Assembly: GCF_028282165.1 (NCBI RefSeq)
Contig: NZ_JANQIM010000033.1
Coordinates: 1-64,000 of the forward strand
Origin: Winogradskyella sp.
GTDB taxonomy: Bacteria > Bacteroidota > Bacteroidia > Flavobacteriales > Flavobacteriaceae
Reading direction: 5' to 3'
Length of the DNA stretch: 64,000 nucleotides
The position numbers and the translations under genes are program-made. Below, in pieces: positions 18,187 to 27,499 of the stretch (within the stretch, counting starts at the first letter, position 1; every line of letters begins with the position of its first letter). Below the pieces are notes generated by a model. The model saw nothing but the letters and a program-made list of their open reading frames with translations, did no database searches and was not told where the DNA came from.

Positions 18187-19326
18187 ATGAAATTCAATAC
18201 AAAAACCATACATGGAGGCCAAGAACACGACCCGGCTTATGGATCGGTAATGCCTCCAATTTATCAAACGTCGACTTATGCCCAATCTACGCCTGGAGGC
18301 CATAAGGGTTATGAGTATTCCCGTACCCATAATCCTACGCGCAATGCACTGGAGAAGGCTTTTGCAAGTATAGAAAATGGAAATTATGGACTTGCATTCG
18401 GTTCTGGTTTGGCTGCTATTGATGCTGTTTTAAAGTTACTTCAGCCAGGAGACGAAGTGGTTTCTACTAATGATTTATATGGAGGGACTTATAGGCTTTT
18501 TACAAAAATATATGAGGAGTTTGGAATAAAGTTCCACTTCATCGGAATGGAAAATGCAAGCAAAATAGAACAATACATTACTCCAGATACTAAGTTGATT
18601 TGGGTGGAGACACCAACAAATCCGATGATGAATGTAATAGATATTGTAGCTGTTTCTGAGATTGCTAAAAAGCACAATATTTTATTAGCTGTAGACAACA
18701 CCTTTGCTACACCTTACTTACAGCAACCATTAGATCTAGGTGCTGATATTGTTATGCATTCTGCAACAAAATATTTAGGTGGGCATAGTGATGTTGTTAT
18801 GGGAGCATTAGTTGTAAAAGATAAGGACTTGGCCGATAGACTTTATTTTATTCAGAATGCAAGCGGTGCAGTATGTGGACCACAAGATTCTTTCCTGGTT
18901 TTAAGAGGGATAAAAACCTTACATATTCGTATGCAAAGGCACAGTGAGAATGGAAAAGCTGTCGCAGAATATTTAGCGAGTCATCCAAAGATCGAAAACG
19001 TATATTGGCCTGGTTTTGAAATTCACCCCAACCACGATGTTGCAAAATCACAAATGAAAGATTTTGGCGGTATGGTATCTTTCACTACTAAAGGGAATGA
19101 CTACGAAGAAGCCATTAGAATTGTAGAAAATCTTAAAATTTTCACGCTGGCAGAATCTCTCGGGGGCGTTGAATCTTTGGCTGGGCATCCTGCAAGTATG
19201 ACACATGCAAGTATTCCAAAGGAGGAAAGAGAAAAAACAGGAGTTGTAGATTCTTTAATAAGATTGAGCGTTGGGATAGAAGATGAAGAAGATTTAATAG
19301 CAGATCTAAAACAAGCGATTGGATAA
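18187..19326 (+). CDS. metB: cystathionine gamma-synthase
   Basis: The 379-residue enzyme is of the Cys/Met-metabolism PLP family. Lys195 in SATKYLGGHSDVVMG is the PLP Schiff-base residue. SRTHNPTRNALE and VETPTNPMMNV form the substrate and cofactor sites. It would condense an activated homoserine with cysteine to cystathionine, the route to methionine. The closely related cystathionine gamma-lyase cannot be excluded from sequence alone. The gene has its own promoter and a downstream hairpin. Confidence 0.9.
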   Translation: MKFNTKTIHGGQEHDPAYGSVMPPIYQTSTYAQSTPGGHKGYEYSRTHNPTRNALEKAFASIENGNYGLAFGSGLAAIDAVLKLLQPGDEVVSTNDLYGGTYRLFTKIYEEFGIKFHFIGMENASKIEQYITPDTKLIWVETPTNPMMNVIDIVAVSEIAKKHNILLAVDNTFATPYLQQPLDLGADIVMHSATKYLGGHSDVVMGALVVKDKDLADRLYFIQNASGAVCGPQDSFLVLRGIKTLHIRMQRHSENGKAVAEYLASHPKIENVYWPGFEIHPNHDVAKSQMKDFGGMVSFTTKGNDYEEAIRIVENLKIFTLAESLGGVESLAGHPASMTHASIPKEEREKTGVVDSLIRLSVGIEDEEDLIADLKQAIG

Positions 19327-19334
19327 ATATTTTT

Positions 19335-19367
19335 AAAAAGATAGAATTTCTCTATTCAATCTTTTTT
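19335..19367. terminator. weak bidirectional terminator between convergent genes
   Basis: AAAAAGAT and ATCTTTTT pair around an inner ATAGA/TCTAT stem, with unpaired bases between the two stems. It separates metB from the convergent surface-protein gene. Confidence 0.5.
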
Positions 19368-19377
19368 TAGATAGGTC

Positions 19378-20181
19378 TTAATCTAGATAATAGATATAGC
19401 CAAAATTTAACCATAAATTCCAGTCATTTGCTTTATTGGATGATAATTTATGATCCAAGCCATCAACGAAATCGTCAAAATAGTATTGCCACCTAAGCTC
19501 AACAAATAAATCTGAGAGTATAGTTAGCTTATAACGTGTCCCGAGACTAGCAACGACAGACCATGTAGAACCTGATTCTGCACTAATAAAAGGATCTCCA
19601 CCAGAAGCATCATCCCAAAAGCTGTAAAAATTGTTATTATTAGAAATATTGCCGTCACCATAGGTAGTTTCAACAGATGGATTAAATGATACATAATGGG
19701 CTCCAAGAGCCGCAAAAGGCGCAAAAGAATATGCACCTGCTGAAAACGCTCTAATACTTCTCGGAAAATATTCTAGTTGCATACCAATATCCCAGTTTTG
19801 GGCTTCACCAGAGTGAGCCCTTAATCGATCCGCATTATCACTAGTTCTAGCATCGTCTACCCATTTTCCAAAATGATTAAGCGTTGTCTTATTCCAAGAA
19901 ATCTCACTTCGTAATTTAAAGTGGTCATTAAAATAGGTGTCTGTAGAATAGCAATTACAATCAGCACGATAAGCGAAATTTATGTAGTGTACAATTCCTA
20001 GGGCAATACCTGTATTGCCAGAGTTTGTTTCAAAATCGCTTCTAACGCCAAAATCAGATTGGAATGCAACAGCACCAACAAAAGCACCTATTTCGTGAGA
20101 GAAGCCCAATTGGGCAGATGTTGTTTGTATTGTAACTAATAGCACAAACAATGACAGTAGTTTTCTAACGTGTATCGCCAT
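19378..20181 (-). CDS. THC0290_0291-type outer-membrane beta-barrel-like protein
   Basis: The 267-residue product begins MAIHVRKLLSLFVLLVTIQTTSAQLGFSHEIGAFVG, a signal peptide followed by the LGFSHEIG opening that I associate with the flavobacterial THC0290_0291 family. Alternating aromatic beta-strands continue to the C-terminal FGYIYYLD, the pattern of a small outer-membrane barrel. A longer frame begins at 20253, but a full promoter lies across that extension, so I place the start at 20181. The function of the family is unknown. Confidence 0.8.
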   Translation of the reverse strand: MAIHVRKLLSLFVLLVTIQTTSAQLGFSHEIGAFVGAVAFQSDFGVRSDFETNSGNTGIALGIVHYINFAYRADCNCYSTDTYFNDHFKLRSEISWNKTTLNHFGKWVDDARTSDNADRLRAHSGEAQNWDIGMQLEYFPRSIRAFSAGAYSFAPFAALGAHYVSFNPSVETTYGDGNISNNNNFYSFWDDASGGDPFISAESGSTWSVVASLGTRYKLTILSDLFVELRWQYYFDDFVDGLDHKLSSNKANDWNLWLNFGYIYYLD

Positions 20182-20210
20182 ATGACAAATAGGATTAAGC
20201 TGTTGCCGAA

Positions 20211-20240
20211 CAAATATATAAAAAGTCGACGAACTACAAA
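20211..20240 (-). promoter_or_regulatory. promoter of the THC0290_0291-type gene
   Basis: On the minus strand TTTG (20240-20237), 18 nt, then TATATTTG (20218-20211). It lies 30 nt before the chosen ATG and excludes the upstream start. Confidence 0.65.
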
Positions 20241-20291
20241 ATAAAACGGACAAAATGCATTTTTCTTGTTAGGGATAAGAATTTTACTGCA

Positions 20292-20321
20292 ATTCTCAAA
20301 TATTGAAAAATTTTTGAGAAT
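20292..20321. promoter_or_regulatory. inverted repeat upstream of gdhA, operator candidate
   Basis: ATTCTCAAA (20292-20300) and TTTGAGAAT (20313-20321) are perfect 9-bp inverted arms with a 12-nt spacer. They lie 36 nt upstream of the gdhA -7 box and between two divergent promoters. Confidence 0.45.
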
Positions 20322-20356
20322 ATGAAAAAAATCAGGTATTATTTTTGTAGATAATG

Positions 20357-20364
20357 TATCTTTG
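20357..20364 (+). promoter_or_regulatory. -7 box of gdhA
   Basis: TATCTTTG, an exact TAnnTTTG match, 36 nt before the gdhA ATG. It covers the upstream in-frame ATG at 20362, which is therefore not the start. Confidence 0.6.
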
Positions 20365-20400
20365 CACCCTATAAATCACAATTTCTTAACAATTTTTTAT

Positions 20401-21744
20401 ATGAAAGATAAAATTGATGCTTTTTTAGACCTTGTAAAAAAGCGAAATGGACACGAGCCTGAATTTTTACAGGCTGTCCAGGAGGTGGCAGAAACCGTAA
20501 TACCTTATATCGTTAAGCACGATATTTATCACGGAAAAAACATTCTTTTAAGGATGGTAGAGCCCGAACGTTTGATATCGTTCAGAGTTAGTTGGGTAGA
20601 TGACTCTGGCGAAATACAAGTCAATAGAGGTTATAGGGTGCAAATGAATTCGGCCATTGGCCCTTACAAAGGAGGATTGCGTTTTCATCCTACGGTAAAT
20701 GCGAGTATTTTGAAGTTTTTGGCCTTTGAACAGGTCTTTAAAAACAGCTTAACTACATTGCCTATGGGAGGTGGAAAAGGAGGTTCTGATTTTGATCCTA
20801 AAGGAAAATCTGATAATGAGGTCATGCGCTTTTGTCATGCATTTATGACTGAGTTGTATAGACATATCGGACATAACACAGATGTGCCTGCGGGTGATAT
20901 AGGTGTAGGAGCTAGAGAGATTGGGTATATGTTTGGAATGTATAAGAAATTGAACAACACCTTCACAGGTGTTTTAACAGGAAAAGGTCAATCTTGGGGA
21001 GGTTCTTTAATTAGACCTGAAGCAACAGGATATGGCACTGTGTATTTTGCTGAAAATATGCTAAAAATTAAAAACGACTCTTTTGATGGTAAGAAAGTTG
21101 TGATTTCCGGTTCTGGAAATGTTGCCCAATATGCTGCCGAGAAAGCCATCGAATTAGGAGCTACAGTACTAACGCTATCTGACTCAGGAGGATATATCGT
21201 TGATGAAGAAGGTATTGACAATGAAAAATTACATTTTGTCATGGAATTGAAGAATGTAAGAAGAGGGCGTATTAAAGAATATGTTGAAAAGTATCCTAAC
21301 GCCACATATGTAGCCGGAGAAAGACCATGGTCAGTTGAATGCGATATCGCTTTGCCTTGTGCTACTCAAAATGAACTTAATGGCGAAGAAGCTAGACAAT
21401 TAGTGGATAACGGTTGTATATGTGTTTCGGAAGGAGCAAATATGCCATCTACTCCAGATGCTATTCATGAATTTCAAAAGGCTAAAATATTATTTGCACC
21501 TGGAAAAGCATCTAATGCTGGTGGGGTAGCTACATCAGGTTTAGAGATGAGTCAGAATTCATTACGCTTAAGTTGGACAAGAGAAGAAGTTGATGCAAGA
21601 TTGAAAGACATCATGGCAGATATACACGATTCTTGTGTTAAGTATGGTAAAAATGATGACGGTTCTATAGATTATATCAGAGGAGCTAATATAGCAGGTT
21701 TTGTAAAAGTAGCAGATGCAATGCTGGCGCAAGGCGTTGTATAA
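20401..21744 (+). CDS. gdhA: glutamate dehydrogenase, hexameric NADP-type
   Basis: The 447-residue enzyme interconverts 2-oxoglutarate plus ammonia and glutamate, the main ammonia-assimilating reaction in many Bacteroidota. The catalytic Lys is in LPMGGGKGGSDFDPKGKS and the dinucleotide-binding site in VVISGSGNVAQYAAEKA. The length and the N-terminal VKKRNGHEPEFLQAVQEV fit the GdhA family of about 447 residues. The start MKDKIDAFLDLV is chosen because the upstream ATG lies inside the -7 box. A strong terminator follows. Confidence 0.97.
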   Translation: MKDKIDAFLDLVKKRNGHEPEFLQAVQEVAETVIPYIVKHDIYHGKNILLRMVEPERLISFRVSWVDDSGEIQVNRGYRVQMNSAIGPYKGGLRFHPTVNASILKFLAFEQVFKNSLTTLPMGGGKGGSDFDPKGKSDNEVMRFCHAFMTELYRHIGHNTDVPAGDIGVGAREIGYMFGMYKKLNNTFTGVLTGKGQSWGGSLIRPEATGYGTVYFAENMLKIKNDSFDGKKVVISGSGNVAQYAAEKAIELGATVLTLSDSGGYIVDEEGIDNEKLHFVMELKNVRRGRIKEYVEKYPNATYVAGERPWSVECDIALPCATQNELNGEEARQLVDNGCICVSEGANMPSTPDAIHEFQKAKILFAPGKASNAGGVATSGLEMSQNSLRLSWTREEVDARLKDIMADIHDSCVKYGKNDDGSIDYIRGANIAGFVKVADAMLAQGVV

Positions 21745-21767
21745 ATAGTTTCTTATTAAGAAAAAGC

Positions 21768-21802
21768 AAGCCCTTAATATTGTTTATTGAGGGCTTTTTT
21801 TT
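21768..21802 (+). terminator. intrinsic terminator of gdhA
   Basis: AAGCCCTTAATA pairs with TATTGAGGGCTT (12 pairs, one G-U) around TTGTT, followed by a run of T. It starts 24 nt after the stop codon. Confidence 0.85.
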
Positions 21803-21846
21803 ATTGAGTTAGCATATTATTAAAGGCATATTATCGTTACTATTAA

Positions 21847-21854
21847 TATATTTG
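21847..21854 (+). promoter_or_regulatory. -7 box of porZ-recO
   Basis: TATATTTG lies 17 nt before the porZ ATG. No clear upstream TTG element at the normal distance. Confidence 0.5.
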
Positions 21855-21870
21855 ACAAAACAAATTCTTA

Positions 21871-24261
21871 ATGGTTAAAACGGATTTTAAGGTTTTACTC
21901 TTTTTTTTGATTTCCATCTTTTTTTTGAAAGGTTATTCTCAAGATTTCTCTTCATTATGGCAAGCCCATTATTCTTATAATGATATTGTAGATGTAGTAA
22001 ATGGGAACAATAAGATTTATGCAGCGGCACAGAATGCAGTTTTTGAATACGATTTGCAAACACAAGAACTAAATACCATTACTACCGTTGAAGGATTATC
22101 TGGTGAACAAATTACAACTATAGCTTACAGTGAGTTTTTTCAATATTTAATCATTGGCTACGAAACAGGATTAATAGAAGTTTATTTTGAAACGGATGGA
22201 ACTGTATTATCAGTCGTTGATATTTTGGAAAAGGATAATATTACACCAGTAAATAAGCGCATTAATCATTTCTATGAACATCAGGGACTCGTTTATATTT
22301 CAACAGATTTTGGTGTGTCAGTATATGATCTAGACCGATTAGAGTTTGGAGATACTTATTTTTTGGGTAATGGAGGTGCCCAAATCAACGTCAATCAGGT
22401 TACTGTTCTTGATAATGAAATCTTTGCGGCTTGTGGAGACAGCAACGGATTAAAAAGAGCGGATTTAAATAACCCCAATCTTATCGATTTTCAACAGTGG
22501 CAAACGTTTTTGGCCGGTAATTTCAGGACTGTAAATACACTTTCGGGAAAGATATACAGTATTGCATTTAATAGGAATTTGCTAGAGATAGATGGGGCGA
22601 ATGTAACGGTTATATTCAATTTTCCTTTGGAACCAGAAGATACAGAGATTTCTGGGGCTAATTATATCGTTACAACCGCAAATACTGTTTATGTCTATGA
22701 TGAAAATATAATGTTGGCTAATAGTTATCAGCCTACAGAAGAATTCGATACTAGTTTTACCGCTGCGACATTTATAGAAAATAATACTTTTATAGGATCT
22801 ACTGAATTTGGAGTATTAAGAAGTTCAACCTCTGACAATACATTCTTTACAGAGATAAAACCTAATGGGCCTTTATTTAATGAAGTTTTTCGTTTAGATG
22901 CAGAGACAGGCACCGTATGGGCAAGTTTTGGGGATTATACTGAATCCATAAATCCTTCACCATTTAGATCAAGAGGATTAAGTTATTATAGAGATGACGT
23001 ATGGGAAAGCATACCCTTTGATAGTGTTTTGGGAGCAAGAAACCTGTCTGAGATATCCGTTAATCCATTTAATCCAAATCAAGTCTTTATCAGTTCTTGT
23101 CAAGATGGAATATTAGAAGTGAATAATTTTGAGCCTACGATTTTATATAATCAGGATAATAGCGGATTAGAATCTTTAATACTTCCTGGATCACCAGATT
23201 TTATTAGCCTCAGGGTTACTGCATCTATTTTTGATCGCAATGGGGTTTTATGGTCACTTACAGCTCGAGCTCCAAATCCTTTAAAGTCTTACGATCCAAA
23301 CTCTGGTAATTGGCAGGGCTACGATTTTTCTGCCATAATTGAAGACGCGCTTACGGATGAGTTTGGTTTTTTTGACATTGACATAGATAATAATGGAACT
23401 AAATGGATAGGTGGCTACTCTAATGGCCTTTATGCTTTTAATGAAAACATAGGAGACAATCCTCTGAGAAATATTGCTTCAGAAGAACAAAACCTTCCGT
23501 TCCCTAGGGTAACTTCGTTAGCCGTGGATAATAGAAATCAACTCTGGATAGGTACATTTTCTGGGTTAAGGGTGTTATTTAATACAACAGGTTTTTTTGA
23601 TGATCCCAATCCTACATTAAACTCAATCATTGTCTTGGAAGATGGTATCCCACAAGAGTTACTAGAAGGACAAACCATTACTGATATTGAAGTAGATGGC
23701 TCTAATAATAAGTGGATAGGAACTGTAGATTCAGGAGTTTTTTATTTTTCGGCAGATGGGCAAAATACTATTTTTCACTTTACAACAGACAGCTCACCGT
23801 TACCTTCTAACAGAATCAATGATATATCTATAGATCCAGACAATGGTATTGTTTACATCGCTACAACTAGGGGCATGCTGGCTTTTAGTGCAGGAGGATC
23901 GAGACCGCAGGAGACCCTTGAGAACGCTTTTGTATATCCCAACCCTGTACGGCCAGAATATAATATATTAGGGTTTAATGACCTAAATGATATTAATAAA
24001 GGAGTTAAGATAAGCGGCCTTACAGAAAGGGTTAATATTAAAATTACCGATATTGAAGGCAACTTAGTAGCAGAAGCACAGTCTAATGTTAACTTAAGGT
24101 CCTCTAGTGCCAATTATAATTTTGCCATTGATGGAGGTACGGCTATTTGGAATGGCAAAAACTTAGCTAATTCAATAGTAAGAACAGGGGTATATTTAGT
24201 AATGATTTCTGATTTAGACTCATTTGAGACTAAAGTTCTTAAGGTTCTTATCGTTCGTTAG
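21871..24261 (+). CDS. porZ: PorZ-like beta-propeller T9SS component
   Basis: The 796-residue protein has a signal peptide (LLFFLISIFFLKGYSQ) and then SLWQAHYSYNDIVDVVNGNNKIYAAAQNAVFEYD, the opening of PorZ-type propellers. Two propeller regions with repeated NNGTKWIGGYSNGLYAF and NNKWIGTVDSGVFYF blades fill the middle. The end (AFVYPNPVRPEYN onward) is a T9SS C-terminal-type domain. In Porphyromonas PorZ is part of the surface sortase (attachment) complex that links T9SS cargo to anionic lipopolysaccharide. recO follows 2 nt later, as in many flavobacteria. Confidence 0.88.
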   Translation: MVKTDFKVLLFFLISIFFLKGYSQDFSSLWQAHYSYNDIVDVVNGNNKIYAAAQNAVFEYDLQTQELNTITTVEGLSGEQITTIAYSEFFQYLIIGYETGLIEVYFETDGTVLSVVDILEKDNITPVNKRINHFYEHQGLVYISTDFGVSVYDLDRLEFGDTYFLGNGGAQINVNQVTVLDNEIFAACGDSNGLKRADLNNPNLIDFQQWQTFLAGNFRTVNTLSGKIYSIAFNRNLLEIDGANVTVIFNFPLEPEDTEISGANYIVTTANTVYVYDENIMLANSYQPTEEFDTSFTAATFIENNTFIGSTEFGVLRSSTSDNTFFTEIKPNGPLFNEVFRLDAETGTVWASFGDYTESINPSPFRSRGLSYYRDDVWESIPFDSVLGARNLSEISVNPFNPNQVFISSCQDGILEVNNFEPTILYNQDNSGLESLILPGSPDFISLRVTASIFDRNGVLWSLTARAPNPLKSYDPNSGNWQGYDFSAIIEDALTDEFGFFDIDIDNNGTKWIGGYSNGLYAFNENIGDNPLRNIASEEQNLPFPRVTSLAVDNRNQLWIGTFSGLRVLFNTTGFFDDPNPTLNSIIVLEDGIPQELLEGQTITDIEVDGSNNKWIGTVDSGVFYFSADGQNTIFHFTTDSSPLPSNRINDISIDPDNGIVYIATTRGMLAFSAGGSRPQETLENAFVYPNPVRPEYNILGFNDLNDINKGVKISGLTERVNIKITDIEGNLVAEAQSNVNLRSSSANYNFAIDGGTAIWNGKNLANSIVRTGVYLVMISDLDSFETKVLKVLIVR

Positions 24262-24263
24262 GT

Positions 24264-24983
24264 ATGCTTGCAAAAAACAATAGTATTGTTCTATCTAAAC
24301 TAAAATATAAGGATAACGATCTTATTGTTAAGTGCTATACACAGCAAAGAGGTGTGGTAAGTTATATTTTGCGAGGCGTCTTAAAATCTAAAAAAAGCCA
24401 AACAAAGATAATTTATTTTCAACCTCTATCACAACTCCAAATAGAAGAAAATTTTAAACCTAATAGGCAACTTCAAAACATTAAGGAGGTAAGACTAAAT
24501 TATATTTACAAGAGTCTTCATAGCAATATTTACAAAAGTGCAATGGTTATGTTCTTATCTGAAATTCTCTCAACTGTGCTTCGTGAAGAGGAAAAAAATG
24601 AGGCGCTTTATAACTACATAGAAACTGCATTACAATACTTAGATAGTGAAGAACAGTATTCAAATTTCCATTTGCTTTTTTTGTTGAGGCTAACACGCTA
24701 CTTAGGGTTTCAACCAGAACATTTAAATATAAATTATCCCTATTTTAATCTAGAAACTGGGGTTTTTGAAGCTTCAGACTCTGGAATTCATTCAATAGCT
24801 GGAGAAAATTTAACACTACTGAAACAACTTTTGGGCATAAATTTTGATGCGTTAAGTACTATAAAAATCAATGCAAAACGAAGACAAGAGTTTTTAAATA
24901 TGTTATTGTATTATTTTGAGTTACATTTGGACGGTTTTAAAAAACCTAGATCATTGCAAGTGCTTAATGATGTATTTCATTAG
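24264..24983 (+). CDS. recO: DNA repair protein RecO
   Basis: The 239-residue protein has the RecO OB-fold start (NNSIVLSKLKYKDNDLIVKCYTQQRGVVSYILRGV) and a helical C-terminal half. It loads RecA on SSB-coated DNA with RecR. It lacks the zinc-ribbon cysteines found in some RecO proteins, as is common in this phylum. It follows porZ after 2 nt and is probably co-transcribed with the TonB receptor 24 nt downstream. Confidence 0.93.
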   Translation: MLAKNNSIVLSKLKYKDNDLIVKCYTQQRGVVSYILRGVLKSKKSQTKIIYFQPLSQLQIEENFKPNRQLQNIKEVRLNYIYKSLHSNIYKSAMVMFLSEILSTVLREEEKNEALYNYIETALQYLDSEEQYSNFHLLFLLRLTRYLGFQPEHLNINYPYFNLETGVFEASDSGIHSIAGENLTLLKQLLGINFDALSTIKINAKRRQEFLNMLLYYFELHLDGFKKPRSLQVLNDVFH

Positions 24984-25007
24984 GTAATTTTTTACGAAGA
25001 TATTTTG

Positions 25008-27443
25008 ATGAAGATGCGCATAAAAGTGAAGTGCAATATCATTTTTAGTGTTGTTTTGTTTCTTTTTTTAAGGGTGTCGTTTTCCCAGACAATTACTGTT
25101 TTAGAAAAAGGTAGCAACATACCTATTCCTGAGGTAGCCCTATATAATCTAAAGAAAACCAAATATGTGGTTACTGATATTGATGGCAAAGCCAGTTTAG
25201 ATAAATTTAACGATAGGGAAATTATTTACTTTCAGAATCTATTGTATGAAAAACTAGAACTGAGAAAGTTTGAAATTGCAGAAAATGATTACACTATTTA
25301 TTTAACGCCCAAAGTTGAGGGGCTAGATCAAATTGTAATTTCTATCTCTAAGTTTGAGCAAAGTAAACGCGATATACCTCAATCTATAGTGAATATTAGT
25401 GCCAAAGATATCACATTGGCAAATCCACAAACAAGTGCTGATTTATTAGATAATTCAGGAAACATTTTTATTCAAAAGAGTCAAATGGGTGGTGGAAGCC
25501 CTATGATTCGTGGTTTTTCTACAAAGCGATTACTAATTACAGTCGACGGTGTTAGAATGAATAATGCCATATTCCGTGGTGGTAATCTTCAAAATGTAAT
25601 TTCAATAGACCCATTATCAGTGCAAAGTACCGAAGTCACTCTAGGTGCAGGTTCCGTGGTTTATGGTAGTGATGCTATCGGTGGTGTGATGAGTTTTTAT
25701 ACTAAGAAACCACAGTTGTCTTATAAGGACGAATTGTTATTAAACGTTAACACCTTACTAAGATATAGCACAGCAAATAATGAAAGAACCGGACATTTTG
25801 ATTTAAACCTTGGATATAGGAAATGGGCTTTTTTGACTAATGTGAGTTATATGGATTTTGATGATTTAAGGATGGGAAGTCATGGTCCAGATGATTATTT
25901 AAGGCCAGAATATGTTATTAGACAAAATGGTGAAGATATCATTGTTCCCAATAGCGACCCTCAAATTCAAAAGCCTACGGCTTACAGTCAAATTAATTTG
26001 ATGCAGAAAGTGCATTATGAGCATTCAGACCGTCTGTATTTTGATTTTGGCCTATACTTTACTACGACCTCAGATTATCCAAGATACGATCGATTATTAA
26101 GACCAAGAGGAGAAACACTTCGTTCGGCTGAATGGGACTATGGTCCGCAACAATGGTTTATGGGAAATGCTCAAGTCACAAAGACGAGTAGTAGTTCTAA
26201 TTTGTACAATAAGATTCAGGCTACTATAGCCTATCAAAACTTCAAGGAGAGCCGAAGAGATAGAGATTTTCAATCACCTCTAAGAGAAGTGAGAGAAGAA
26301 AATGTAGATGCGATTTCATTTAACCTCGATTTAGAAAAGAGACTAAGTTCAAAAACCAGTGTTTTTTATGGCTTAGAATACCTTTATAATACAGTTGGTT
26401 CTGAAGGTCAGGAAGAAAACATTGAGACAAATACAGCAGTGCCAAATGTCACTCGCTATCCAAACGGTTCTACCTGGCAGTCTTTTGCAGCATATACAAG
26501 TATTAAATATAAACCAAATCCTAAGTTTGTATTTCAATCGGGATTGAGATATAACCATGTCATAGCTAATGCTGATTTTACTGAGAATAATGTCTTTTTA
26601 AACCTTCCGTTCAATGATACAAGAGTTAATACGGGTGCACTTACTGGAACGGCTGGTATTACTTGGTCGCCCAGTAATATGATTCAGTGGAAACTGAACG
26701 CTTCAACAGCATTTAGAGCTCCTAATATTGATGATATAGGTAAAGTATTTGATTCTGAACCCGGCTCGGTAGTGGTACCAAATAATAACTTAAAGGCCGA
26801 ATATGCCTATGGAGGTGAACTTGGACTAAAATTGAATTTTGATAACAAATTCATCCTTGATATGGCAACGTATTATACGTTTTTAGATAACGCCTTAATA
26901 CAAAGAGATTTTGAGCTAAATGGGGAAACGGAAATTATCTATGATGGCGAAATGAGTACAGTTCAAGCTATTCAAAATGCATCTAGAGCATGGATATATG
27001 GTTTTGAAGTGGGAGCGGAGGTCAATTTCTCCGAGTATTTGAAATTACGATCACAATACAATATCATTGGTGGAACTGAGGATAACAATGGCATAGAGGT
27101 TCCTGTAAGACATGTAGCTCCTAATTTTGGCAGAACACACTTAGTATGGGAAAAGGATAAATTGCTCTTAGATGCCTTTTTGGTTTATAATGACGAGTTG
27201 TCGTTTAATCAATTAGCCCCTTCAGAACCATCTAAAGATTATCTCTATGCTAGGGATTCAAATGGAAATCCCTATGCACCATCTTGGCATACCTTAAATC
27301 TTAGAGCGCAATACTATTGGAACAAAAAGTTTACGCTTACCGCTAGTTTAGAGAACATTACTGATCAGCGTTATAGACCTTACTCTTCTGGTATATCTGC
27401 GGCAGGAAGGAACTTGATTTTAGCCCTTAAATATTCACTTTAA
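25008..27443 (+). CDS. TonB-dependent receptor, hemin/hemoglobin-type
   Basis: The 811-residue outer-membrane protein has a signal peptide (IFSVVLFLFLRVSFSQ) and a carboxypeptidase-regulatory-like N-domain (TITVLEKGSNIPIPEVAL). The plug follows (QSTADLLD-like, then GGGSPMIRGFSTKRLLITVDGVRMNN). The barrel ends with aromatic LALKYSL. The plug is of the HmuR/hemin type, but substrate assignment is an inference. A TTG precedes the ATG at 25008; ATGs at 25008 and 25014 are both possible. The last four sense codons and the stop form one arm of a long hairpin. Confidence 0.93.
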   Translation: MKMRIKVKCNIIFSVVLFLFLRVSFSQTITVLEKGSNIPIPEVALYNLKKTKYVVTDIDGKASLDKFNDREIIYFQNLLYEKLELRKFEIAENDYTIYLTPKVEGLDQIVISISKFEQSKRDIPQSIVNISAKDITLANPQTSADLLDNSGNIFIQKSQMGGGSPMIRGFSTKRLLITVDGVRMNNAIFRGGNLQNVISIDPLSVQSTEVTLGAGSVVYGSDAIGGVMSFYTKKPQLSYKDELLLNVNTLLRYSTANNERTGHFDLNLGYRKWAFLTNVSYMDFDDLRMGSHGPDDYLRPEYVIRQNGEDIIVPNSDPQIQKPTAYSQINLMQKVHYEHSDRLYFDFGLYFTTTSDYPRYDRLLRPRGETLRSAEWDYGPQQWFMGNAQVTKTSSSSNLYNKIQATIAYQNFKESRRDRDFQSPLREVREENVDAISFNLDLEKRLSSKTSVFYGLEYLYNTVGSEGQEENIETNTAVPNVTRYPNGSTWQSFAAYTSIKYKPNPKFVFQSGLRYNHVIANADFTENNVFLNLPFNDTRVNTGALTGTAGITWSPSNMIQWKLNASTAFRAPNIDDIGKVFDSEPGSVVVPNNNLKAEYAYGGELGLKLNFDNKFILDMATYYTFLDNALIQRDFELNGETEIIYDGEMSTVQAIQNASRAWIYGFEVGAEVNFSEYLKLRSQYNIIGGTEDNNGIEVPVRHVAPNFGRTHLVWEKDKLLLDAFLVYNDELSFNQLAPSEPSKDYLYARDSNGNPYAPSWHTLNLRAQYYWNKKFTLTASLENITDQRYRPYSSGISAAGRNLILALKYSL

Positions 27444-27478
27444 AGGGACACTTACTTAGCTCCCTTTAAAGTGAATAT
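27431..27478. terminator. 18-bp perfect hairpin overlapping a stop codon
   Basis: ATATTCACTTTAAAGGGA (27431-27448) and its exact complement (27461-27478) enclose a 12-nt loop. The left arm contains the receptor stop codon TAA at 27441-27443. There is no T run on either side, so rho-independent termination is not certain. It separates convergent genes. Confidence 0.6.
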
Positions 27479-27499
27479 GGTATTACATAACGCTTACTA

